DNA of 64,000 nucleotides from positions 20,797,682 through 20,861,681 of the forward strand of contig NC_041037.1 in assembly GCF_900634625.1 (NCBI RefSeq), in the 5' to 3' direction. Within the stretch, counting starts at the first letter, position 1. Each line of letters begins with the position of its first letter. Below are positions 37,048 through 49,000 of this stretch, one piece after another. Origin of the DNA: Parambassis ranga (Eukaryota > Chordata > Actinopteri > Ambassidae). Below the pieces are notes generated by a model. The model made no database searches and had not been told where the DNA came from. It was given only the letters and a program-made list of their open reading frames with translations. A program made the translations under genes and the position numbers.

Positions 37048-40000
37048 TCACATGGCGGTGCTGCAGTGACCCAGACCTCCTGGAGGTTTCCTGAGCCATG
37101 TTCCCAGACCTCCACCCTGCAGAGCGCTGGTGAAGTGCTGCATGGCCCTCTGGTAGCGTCCTGCGGCCATCTTAGAAGCAGAGTACGTCCCTGTGGCGGC
37201 TTCTGTTCCTGCAATCAGCTGAGAAAGAAGAGCAGAGTACACGAGGTGCACGTCACCAGGAGAGGGTGGACAAAGCGCTCCTGAAATCTCAACCGAAACA
37301 CATTTGAAAGGACACATTGAAATAAAACAAATGTCATTTTTACAGCCAGATCTAAAACTAAGATTTTATGGCAGAAATCTATTTCATGAACTAGAGAAAT
37401 AGTGTTTATGTCTGAATTCATTTATCATGTGTCCGTGATATTCAGAGCAGCTTTTCTCTGTCTGCCGTCATGAAACTTTAAAACCAGTCCATTTGGACCA
37501 GGATGCTGCTCACCACATGCATATTTTAATTTCACAGCGGAGACTGAACGTCTGCTTAGAAGACATCATGGTGACACGTGTTTAATATTTCTCATCATCC
37601 GGCTTAATGTGGGAAAAGACTCAGACGCTGCCCCACCTGCTGCAGCCTCAGCCAGCGGACAAACATGGAGCGCCTGCAGAGCCGAGACGGCGTCCCCGAG
37701 TCCCTCCTCCTTCCTGTGGAGGTGCTGACCTCCTCCGGGCCTCCGTCACCCCAGCTCCAGTTCAGGCTGACGTTCGGGGCCTTCCCTGCCGGCCGAGCCT
37801 CCCGGCTGCTCAGACCTGCAACAGATGTGATGTGTCAAACACAGCTCGGTTCTTGTCCTCAGACATGTGGTGTATGGATGTGATGTATTGATAAGGAGGC
37901 AGGACGCTGGTCCTGTTTGCACCCACAGCCGAGCAGCAGCTGCTGTCGCCTGTAGGGAAAGGGCAGCTGCTTGACGGGCGCGAGGCGGCGCGCCACAGCT
38001 CTGCCCAGGTGACCCGTGTGGCTGAGCGTGCCCACTGTCAGGCTGTGCAGGTAAACCGGCTCCACCAGGTGAGACAGCAGCGCCCCCTGCAGGCCAACGA
38101 CGCTCCACCTGTCGAGACAAACGGAGCATGTTTTCTCCCTGAGCTGCTTGATTATGTGTCGGCCCTGTGATACGTATGAATCCAGCTCAGCGCTCATTAA
38201 GGTCTACGCGCTGCCTTGGCCACAGAAAGCTTTCATGCTGCTGCCTGAACTGAGTGAATGTGACGTGGACGCCTCCTGCAGCCTCCCTACACCCGCATGA
38301 AGGTGGAGTCCAGTGTTGTGCTGAAGCAGATGCTTTCTGTCGGAATAAAGACAGTTTATGTGGAAAAGTAAACATGTCAGACTCACTTCGCCAGCTTGTC
38401 AGTGCAGGACATGGTGACGACAGGTTTACCCGCCGCCATGCTGCCTGTCTTCTGATTGGCTCTCTGCGCTGTGATGGGCAGCGTCCCCTCACCTCCGTTT
38501 ACCTTCATCCTGAGGTGGCAGCGAAGCTTCCTGCTGGGATCTGACAGAACAGTACGAGAGGAAAACATGTTTTCAGATTCCACAAATGTGGATTTTTCAG
38601 GCTTACTGGCAGGAATGGGCGTCCGTAGAAATGTCTCACATGCAGCCGTGGTCTCGTAAGGACAGTTGAGACGAGCGTCCCCACACGGTGACGAGCTGAC
38701 GTACATGTGGAAGAAGACGCCGTCCTGCAGCCGGAAGCCACTGCTGCAGCCTTTATTTGGTACAAAGATGGATTCTTCCTGACAGGCTGCAGGTTGACTG
38801 AGGGAGGAACGAAAGAGGCCGGAAACATCCGACAGGAGACAGACATCAGGGACAACGTCATGTCTCCAGTACCTGAGTCATTGAAAAATGTAATACTGTC
38901 TTCTAAGTAAGCAAAAAGACAAATGACTGTACCAGAGGAGCAGCTCCAGCTGATTATACAGGAATCGGACCAGCGCCCTTCTGCTGATGACCTCGGCGTG
39001 GCAGTCACTGAGCGTGCAGCCCCGATCGAGCACATGACCTAGGACCAGACACTTTGTCCCTGTGGCCAGAGACACCACCCGCGCCGAGCGGAGGTCAAAC
39101 CCTGGAAAGACAGAGGAGCTCATCAGGTCTTTTGGGGGTCTGTGGGGGTCTGTGGTGATCTGTGGGGGTCTGTGGGAGTCTGTGTGGGTCTGTGGTGGTC
39201 TGTGGGGGTCTGTGTGGCTGCTTTCCGTCACTCTGTGTGCGGCTCGTTTCCACCACCGCTCACCTCTGGTCATCACGATTCCTGCCAGCACCTTGTGGCG
39301 GACGTGCGAGGCAGAGAAACAGCTGTCTGTCAGCTCTGTGAATTTCTCTCTCACCAAGTGGAAGATGGACTCTGCGAAGACCTGCAGGAGAAGCAGAACT
39401 GTTACTGATAGAGTACTGCAGAGGAGGAGGAGTCATATCATCTCCATCCCCAACATGCCTGACAGACACCATATGGGTATGAAAAGTATGTGGACAGCAA
39501 ACCACCACACGTGTCCTGGTTCTCTTCAGCCCATGAAGCTTTAGTAAAGTCAGGACAGGCCAGTTCAGATTGTATATTATATTATATTTCTGCTCTAAAA
39601 TCTGCTCTAAAGCTGCACAAACATTCCATGAATGCAAGTTTGGGACGGTGTCCGTTTACTTTTGGTCATTTCCTGTAAAAGTTTCAGTCTCGTGCTCTGC
39701 GCTTCCTGGATGTCAGTGGCACAAGGTCGTGTGTAATGAGTGTGTTAAACAATTATCTGTCAGATTATTATGCTCTTCACAGCGCCTTCCCGCCCCACCT
39801 CGATCTCCTTGGTCTGCCGCCGCTCCTCCTTCATCCCTAATGTGCTGTAATAATGTTCATTAATGCGTCACGCCGCCTGACAGACACTTCACATCGAGGG
39901 AAGAGGAGGGAGGCTTGCTGCTGAACAGTGAGGTGAGGAGACTTGCATCAGAGCTGGGTTCAGCGCTGCATCTCTCATCAAATCACCCTCAGGGTTTAAT

Positions 40001-43000
40001 AAACGATCTGCATGTCAGCCGGCCTCCATTATACTTTGCATATTTGAACAACAGTCTACATTAGAGGCCCCCACGCGCTGAGACAAATCGTCTGGTATTC
40101 ATAAAGTGTGACAGAGAAAGGCGGCGGAGAGGCCTGGAGACATAATGAAGCTGTTTAGATGCCGCAGATGGCCGTGCAGGACGCCATCCGGCTCTCAGGC
40201 CTCAGGACAGGATGGCCATGCTGATGTGCAGCACACTCCATTGGGTAGAACATGCTGCACCTCAGACCCATTTATCCAGGAGTCGCTACAGAGATCATTT
40301 TCCCGCTGACGTGGTGTTTCCGACTGAGGGAAACATGTCCGCCGCACCAGTCCTCCTCATCCCAAGCAGCTTCATTCTGACTCCAGGTTAATCAGGTTTC
40401 TACAGCACAGCAGATGCAGCCTCCATTGCTAAAGACAGGGATCACAGCACCCCTTACACCAAGGCCACCCTCCAAGATCTCACACTCACCTGAGGTAGCT
40501 GGTGTTTGGCCCTGCTGCCCTGGAAGCCGGGTACCGTCCTCTCTGGTCCCAGACTTATGTTGTAAAGGGAGTGTAGAGCTGCTGCTGCTGCCTGGGCCTT
40601 GGCCAGTCTCTTACTGTGACCACACCCCTCAAACACCCTGCCCTCCAGCCTAACCACCACAATGAACCTCTTCATCAGCCTGCCGGGGACTCTCTCTGTC
40701 AGACACATGTACCTGAGTCCCGGTCTCAGCTCGTTGAGCAGGGCGACCGGACTGAGGTGCTGCAGCAGAGACGTGCTGACGGCTGCTGTTTTTGAGGAGC
40801 CCAGGTCCAGCCGGATGAGTCTCCTGTGGTTGTAGATGCTGGAGAAGACCTCCTTTTTTGCTGCGTTGCTGTGCAGGACGTCACAGTTTTCTTTGAGGAA
40901 CGCGTCAGGGATTTCCAGTTTATCTGCAGTGAAGTCCACAGCTGTGCTGCTGCAGTTCCCCATGGAGGCGTGAGCCTGGGAGGTGTTGGGGAACTGGATG
41001 AACGACTGAAGAGCCAGCTCCGCGGCCCTCATCTTGGCCTGCTTTTTAGTGGGTCCGCGGCCCTCGAAGTGGAAACAGTTTACCTCCACGCCCACACAGA
41101 AGACCGGAGCATGCAGGGGTCCGGTCTTTGATGTGACCTCGTAGCGCAGCCCTGGTCGTAGCTCGTTCAGCTGCACCACCGCATTCTTTTGAGTGACAGC
41201 CCACGCTGCCCTCTTACAGGTCAGGTGGCTTTGGCAGACCAGGCGGTCTTTCCCATCCACTAATGGCTGCTTCCTCTTCAGGGCTCCTTGTCCATGTCTG
41301 GGGAAGGTTGTGCAGAAAGCTGATGGATGGTACTTTCGCAGCAGGTCTCGCTCCGCCTGGATTTTTTCATCCTGATTCTCGTTTACCTCCAAACTGCTGG
41401 TACCTATTGAGAGGTCAGAATCACAACAGGAAATGTTAGGCAGGCTCCTCACTGGAGAGCATCTACCAGGCTAACACTAGCTACCACACCAGTATTTGTC
41501 TGCCACCATTTTCAGAGGTCTTTCCCCTTTGCTACAAGATGGTGACCACTTAAGCTGAGAAGCATCCATGAAGACTGTCAACCTATGATACCTTATGTTG
41601 CCAGCTGTGCCTCAACTGAGGGTCGCATTTATTGACCAACTGAATCATGGGATATCAAATGACACTTGGTGTCGACATGCTGTCCAAAAAACAAATGCAA
41701 TTGTTCTGCAGCCGCTGAACAATAACTAGGCCCACTTGAAGTTGTTGGTGTCGCTGTGAGCAGGGTTTGAACCTGCGCGGGGAGACCCCATTGGATTTCG
41801 AGTCCAACGCCTTAACCACTCGGCCATCACAGCTGCTTGAATGGTGCTCACAAGATATTTTCACGGAACGGCAGCAAATCCAGATGCCTTTGTCTTGAAT
41901 ATTAGCGGTTAAGTGTGAAGTTATACATATCAGAACGTTCATTAAAGGTTCCCGAACAAGCCGTTCATATGTGCAGGATTATAAAGTCCTGCTACCTTAA
42001 CAGAAAAGGCAACAAACAGACCACCGCTGTGAGCAGGGTTTGAACCTGCGCGGGGAGACCCCATTGGATTTCAAGTCCAACGCCTTAACCACTCGGCCAT
42101 CACAGCTGCTGGAGAACATCTGTACGTCCTGCTCGTTCCCCTCTCATAACCCCATTAAGATAACAGGAGCTCATGTGACACTCTTGGCAGATAATGATGA
42201 CATTTCTGTTTTTATCTGGTCTGCTATCAACACATCTGAGCCTCATTTCTATGTAAGACGTTGTCACTATTTAAGATAACCCAGCTGTTTTTTTAGGCCC
42301 CGTTCACACTGGAGAAAGTCATTCCAGCTATAGTAGGATTGTATCTGGATAGTCTTTAAGCTGGATACGTTCAGACCTATTTTCAAATCTGGCTATCACA
42401 CAAGCATGTCTGCACTCAATTCGGCTTAATGCGGCTTGTTTGCGGTCCTCCAAACCACTAGGTGGCGCCTCGTAATATACAGAGTCCCGTGTCGCTCCCC
42501 GTGAACTGGAAGTAGCACATCGCTAACCGGAAGTAGCATGACGCTAACCGGAAGTATCACATCTCTAGCCGGATTCGCTATCTGCATTTGCGTTCAGACC
42601 TGAGCCACATTTGAGCCAATCCGGCTAGATTGAAATCAATCTGGATAAAGCAGGATTCGCAGTGTTCACACTCAGAAAAAGGATATATCCAGATATGGCC
42701 CAAATCCCGCTCTAGCTGGATTGATTTCCCCAGTGTGAACGGGGTCTTAGACCATACTAACAAAGCTGTTGTTAGTATGAATGCATGTAGTGTGTAGTGT
42801 TGTGAAGCAGTAACCCAAATGTAAATAATGATAAGAACATCTGTGGGTGTGTGCAGTTAAAGGAGGAAGAGGTTTACTTGAAGCGTCTGCCTCCTCAGCT
42901 GATGATGCTCCGGCGTCACAGTGTTTCATGGGACTGATGAGGGCTGATGGCTCACTGCTGCGTCCTGCGAAAACAGCATCAGAGCATCAGACAGACACAA

Positions 43001-46000
43001 AGATCCTGTTACCGCCCTCCACACATTTTCTAAAATGATCCCAATTACAGGCACTTATCGGTTTGTATTCACTCACAGCTGTAGGGGTAATGAAATGGAC
43101 CGAGGTCAGCACACTGATGGAGATCTAATCTAATGCATGAGGCCGGTAAATGAAGAGCGGGAAAACAAACAGAGCTGGACGGGGAAATAGAAAGGCGTGT
43201 GTGATAGGAGCTGAGGGGTCCAGACAGGAAGCATCCAGGGGTTTAAACTCAACCAGCAGCTGTCTTACTAACCCAGTCACACAGATTTGGACCAAACACA
43301 TCGTCCTTTAATAGATTTCAGAAGATTTGGCATAATGAAGGTGGGAGAGAGGCCCGGTCCACATTATCACAGGGTTTCAGCCAGCCTGTGATGAAAGCTG
43401 ACATAAAGCTGCTCACAGCCAAGAACACTAGTGAAGGATTGAACCAGGTCTGGACCTGAAGAGTCAGAGAAGACCGTCACTAGAGTCCTGCACAGGAATG
43501 GACTGCCAGACTGCAGAGAAGACACCTCCATACCAGACTGAGGTCTGCTAGAGACCACCTGGAGACAGAGCACACAGAGTGAAGCCTGCTAGAGACCACC
43601 TGGAGACAGAGCACACAGACTGAGGTCTGCTAGAGACCACCTGGAGACGGAGCACACAGACTGAAGCCTGCTAGAGACCACCTGGAGACAGAGCACACAG
43701 ACTGAAGCCTGCTAGAGACCACCTGGAGACAGAGCACACAGCCTGAGGTCATTTGGTCAGATGAAGCTGAACTAGAGCTCTGTGCTCACAGAGATGTTGT
43801 CTTCATGTGGAGACAGAAAGGAGAGGCGTAGAACCCAAAGAACTTGCTTCATACAGTCAGACATGGTGGTGGCAGTATGATGCTGTGACCCACCAGAATC
43901 TGCTCAGTCCATCTTTGAGTTTTGTAACAATAAAAGCTGAAATATGCCTGTTTTTCCTGGTGACTCTTGAGGCCACTGTGATACAAACTGAAAGTCATTA
44001 GAATAATGAAGAGCGCTCTGCATTAACCTTGCACCTTGCAGTTATATTAGGCGTGTGATGCCATTAAGTGGTGGGCTGATACGAGCGAGAGCTGTGAGAT
44101 GGGATGTGGACGTAATGATGTGAGTCCTGACTGTCTGAAGGCAGGTGGAGGTGTTTTAATGACCGGCATCATCACAGCTAATGGAGCCATTTATTTTAGC
44201 CCAAAAAAGCCAAAGGGATAATAACTGTTTGTCTTTGAGTTATATCAGCTCAGCCTTCATGTGGTCCCAGGGTTTAACACACAAACACAGCTCGGCTCGC
44301 TCCTGCAGCAGTTCATTAACTCACAGCCGTTTGTATCGGACTGCACACTCGGTCTAGAGGTTAACCAGAGGCATAGTTTGCTGAAGCAGTGCTCCTGTAG
44401 CCTAGCAACATTGTGGGATCTGGTGATGACATTTTAACATGGGAGTCTATGGGGATTGACTCTGAGTTGACCCTGAGTTTTCTTCAGATTAAAGTTTTTG
44501 CATCTGTAATATGAAATTCTCCAGTTGTGTAAGAACATCGCTGTGAGCAGGGTTTGAACCTGCGCGGGGAGACCCCATTGGATTTCGAGTCCAACGCCTT
44601 AACCACTCGGCCATCACAGCTGCTGATGTCAGGTAAAATGAGACCACAATGGGAAGTGGCCGATCACACAGAGACGTCTTCAGAGTCTCAGCTTCTCTCT
44701 GCTTGGTCCTAATCACAGGAGAAAGGTGCCGATGTGAGCCGAGCTGTGTTCGTCTTTATTAAACCTTAGAAGTGAAGTTTCTCCTTTCAGCTGCTGCTAA
44801 TGAACCTGCTTTAATAGAATAATGAAATTAGGCATGGCAGGTGGGGGAGGCGAGAAGCACCCGCTCGCTGTCCACCGCGAGTGTGTGTGGTCTGACAGCT
44901 GTGGATAATCTCATTTGCTAAGCATAATTAATGGCAAGTGGTTTCATTTACTTGTAATGTGGGCTGTCTTTCCTCAAGGGCAAAGAAATAGACAAACTTC
45001 CTGGATTCGTTTCTTTAATGGCCACCTCTGAGTTAGTAACGATATTTGTTTGGTTTATATTTCAGGGATTCCAGCTCCTTGCTCATTGATGAAACCATTT
45101 TTGAGGTTTTGTGTTGAAATCTGCTAAAAAACAAGATCATCTGCAAAACCAAAACCTTCCAACCACAGGAACCTCCCCTTTAGGGCCGCTTTCCAGACCT
45201 GTCATGTCAGAGGTGGGTAGAGTAGCCACATTTTTTAGAGTTAATATTTGCATTTGTGTCTTCTGTCGTGTCCTCTTCTTCTGATGAGCTCTTGCTTCTG
45301 CCATGTTTCTGTTTCTGCATGTAATCGAAAGAAGGTCTTCTGTTGCGAATAGTTTGTGTGTGCATGCAAGTTGCAGCATGGGTACGTCTGTTTGGTCGTA
45401 CGGAGCCTGTGCTCTAGTTTGATTGGCGGAAGGTGGTCAGGTGGTCACGGCTCCCCAGAGGGAAGTATTCTTGCGCTGCTTCACTTGGCCGAGGCAGAAA
45501 GATGCATGTAACGAGTAGCGAGTCCACGTTTGGCCAATGTAGCGGAGTAAGAGTAGCGTTATTTAATGTAGGGCGTTACTACCACCTCTGCCTTTGAGTG
45601 TGTTCTCAGTGCTGGAACTTCTGGGCAGTTTTGTACCACAGCGGAGCATGGAGTCCAGAGAATTTGTGATTTTTTTCCCCGTTTTTTGTGGAACGTGAGC
45701 AGCTGTGATGGCCGAGTGGTTAAGGCGTTGGACTCGAAATCCAATGGGGTCTCCCCGCGCAGGTTCAAACCCTGCTCACAGCGATGCTTTAAGGGCATTG
45801 ATGGATGTATTGATGTTTTCAAAGCTTAAACACCTAAAACCTTCTGTCAGTGCAGGACCAGCTGAAACACAGCTCGCCTGGTTCTCTGAAAATGTTCTCA
45901 CACTTCAGCTTTTAGAGCCCGCCTCACGTGGCCATGAGAGGAACTGCAGTTTTAAAGTAAATGAGTAAGGACAAGCTTCCATTCACACTGTTTGTATGCT

Positions 46001-49000
46001 GTTACAGACATCTGGTCCCCTGTTTCTGGATGATTCTGAGACCCTCGGTGTTAATAAAACTTTAAAGCATCCGTCATGTCATCCATTAGAACATGGAGGC
46101 TGCCCTCAGTCCTGTGAGTGGAGCTGAGACAAAACATGACCTGATTCCTTCTGCGTAACAAGAAGACGTACAAAAGTAAAATAAGAGAACTTCCTGTTTT
46201 CCTTTTTATCTTTCATCTGAAGGAAGATTTGCTGTGATAACGGCGCCGAGCTTTGATCAGCTCCCTGCTGGCATGTGGGCGGGATCAGAGAGCACACTGC
46301 TGACAGCACGTTCGAGTGGAGCCTGAGCGTTTAAGAGGTGCACACACACACACACACACTCTCACACACACACACTCAGAGACGATGAGCACACACATAC
46401 ACACACACACACTCACACACACACACTCAGAGACGATGAGCACACACACATACACACACATGCACGCACACACACGCACATGTGATGAACACACACACAC
46501 ACAGAGTGACACACACACACATGCACTCACACGCATGCACACACACAGACGATGAACACACACGCACAGGTGATGAACACACACACAGAGAGAGAGACAC
46601 ACGCACACACAGACACACACACACATGAACACACACACAGACGATGCACACACGCACACACAGACACACACACATGAACACACACGCACACAGAGAGAGA
46701 GAGAGAGAGAGAGACACACACACACAGACGATGCGCACACACACATGCACACGCACACACACACACGAACACACACATGCACACACACACATGAACACGC
46801 ACGCACACAGAGAGAGAGAGAGAGAGACACACACACACACAGACGATGCGCACACACACATGCGCGCGCACACACATACACGAACACACACATGCACACA
46901 CACACACATGAACACGCACGCACACAGACGATGAACACACCAAACAAACTAAACAAAACAAACTACTGATTGTAAGACGTGTACAATATTTTCTACACTT
47001 CTGTACTTCTGTCACGATGCATTCATGGACCGTCAGACATAAAAGTCTGTGTGTTTATTATTAATTAACATAATTCTTTTGTTCTTCAAACTTAAACTTT
47101 TGTTTGAGAGGAAGTTTCTTCTTTCAGCAAAATCCTGAAGTCTTTGAAGTTGTGTTATTCTGACCGGACTGAACCTGCTGTCAGACATATTTGCATAAAG
47201 GTTTCATTCATTCATCCGATCAGTTGTGATTGTGAGAGTGTTTGTGATCTGAGGTCCTCTGTTTTCATCTCCCTCACAGAATAAAGCCTCCCTCGTCTCT
47301 AAATTTAGATCAGTGCATCAAATCATTATGAAAGCAGCGAAGCTTTCGAATCAACAAGCTGAAGATCATTATTTGGAAATGAAATCATCGCCTGCAACAT
47401 ATGGTGACGTGCAATGAAACTGCAATCAGAGATAATAAGAGTGACGGCGGTAATCTGCGGCAGGCTGCTCACAGCGGCTTCACCTCAACTTTTACTGCCG
47501 CCGCCTGCCGCTTGGCTGTCACCTGATCAGTTTGAAGGATCAGCGTCGTCTCTGATTGGGTCAAATAATTTTGTTTTTATTATTTTGATCAGAGACACAC
47601 AGTGAGGACACAGAACTGTTTAAATTATACTAAACCAGAACACAACACGGTGCTCCATGCTACAGGAGCAGAGAAAACACAAAGGACTGTAGTGTTCCAG
47701 ACTCCAACTCCCAGAATGCACAGCGTCACAGTGTCTGTGCTCTCAGACAGAGTATAACCTGTCTGTGTTCACTCAGTCTGTGCTGCGTCTGTCTCTTCCT
47801 GGTTCTTTTGGGGATCATGCAGTCTGGATCCAGCTCTCCTCTGTCCATGTGTGGACACTGCAGACAGAGCCTCCAGCAGCTGTCCCTGCCCGGGACCAGC
47901 AGCTCTGCACCACTCTGTTCCATGCCTGGCAGCACTGAGACTCCTCTTCCTCACACTGATGTCTGACTCCTCTGAACTGTCTGCTGTTCAAAGTAGACCC
48001 TGTTCAGACTGGGGAAAGTCAATCTGGATTTGCGGGATTTGTTCAGACCTGTTTTCAAATCCAGCAAATATATGCTGTCCTCCAAACTGCTAGGTGTCGC
48101 ATCGTAACTTCTTTTTTTTCTGTCCGAAACTCAGTTTATTCCTTTGTAGCCATGTCGAAAATAAACTGATGGATGTTTACACACAGCTTTTGTACGCGAC
48201 CCGGATCCTGTCCCCAGAAGTATGATGTTGCTAGCCAGATTCGCTAGCCGCATTTGCATTCAGACCTTTGCCAGACTTCAATGGCTAGATCCACCTCCAT
48301 AGGTGGATGAACTGAGGCCCAGCTAAGTGTGATCGACCTCTAAAACCTGTCTGCACCTGTCTGAAGAATCCTGTTTCCAGCCCCGGTCAGGATCAGCTGA
48401 GGAACCAGGACCCCTTCACCCACCCTGGCAGTGTTTGCAGCACACTGAGCACTGCCTGCAATTAAGTGAAATGGGCACACAAACCATATTGCTAATGTTT
48501 CCATGAAGCCGGAGTCACAGAGTTGTGCGCCTATTGCACAATCCATCAGTGAAATTGCGCACTGACATGCCTCACTAAGTTTGACTGCACATCGGAGCTC
48601 ACTTATCCGAAATGCATCCTCAGAAATGTCCAAAATGCGCCGCACGCCAGCGCGGAGCCACAGACAGCAGCTGTTTGCTCCATGCTGCAGGATCATAATC
48701 CGGCTGAAAGCAGGACAATCAAATCGTTTCTGTGGCTCCACTTTACAGCCAACAAATGACAGCGTGTTCATCTGACTGAGCAGCAGCAGACGGGGATTTT
48801 TTAACGGCCAAATGGCCTTTTTGTTTTTCTCACAACTCTTCATGTGCACATGGAGGAAATCCTTATTATCAAAACAACTTCAGTATGGACCAAGCTGATG
48901 TGTGTGTGTTAGCGTCCTGAGCCTTAGGTCAGTGTATTGATCATGGAAACAGTTTAACATTTTAGAAAGATGAGTTAAACTTTGCCCAAACATTGAACTG

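Noticed and set aside
46285..47015. Overlapping long frames (96-223 codons) rich in Cys/Val/Ser or His/Thr
   Set aside because: They are translations of a CA/GA microsatellite array inside adarb2 intron 1, open in several frames on both strands; no gene-like composition.
48340..48849. 169-codon minus-strand frame in adarb2 intron 1
   Set aside because: No recognisable domain, no splice or expression signals, and partly next to a truncated MITE; likely chance, although an unrecognised repeat cannot be excluded.
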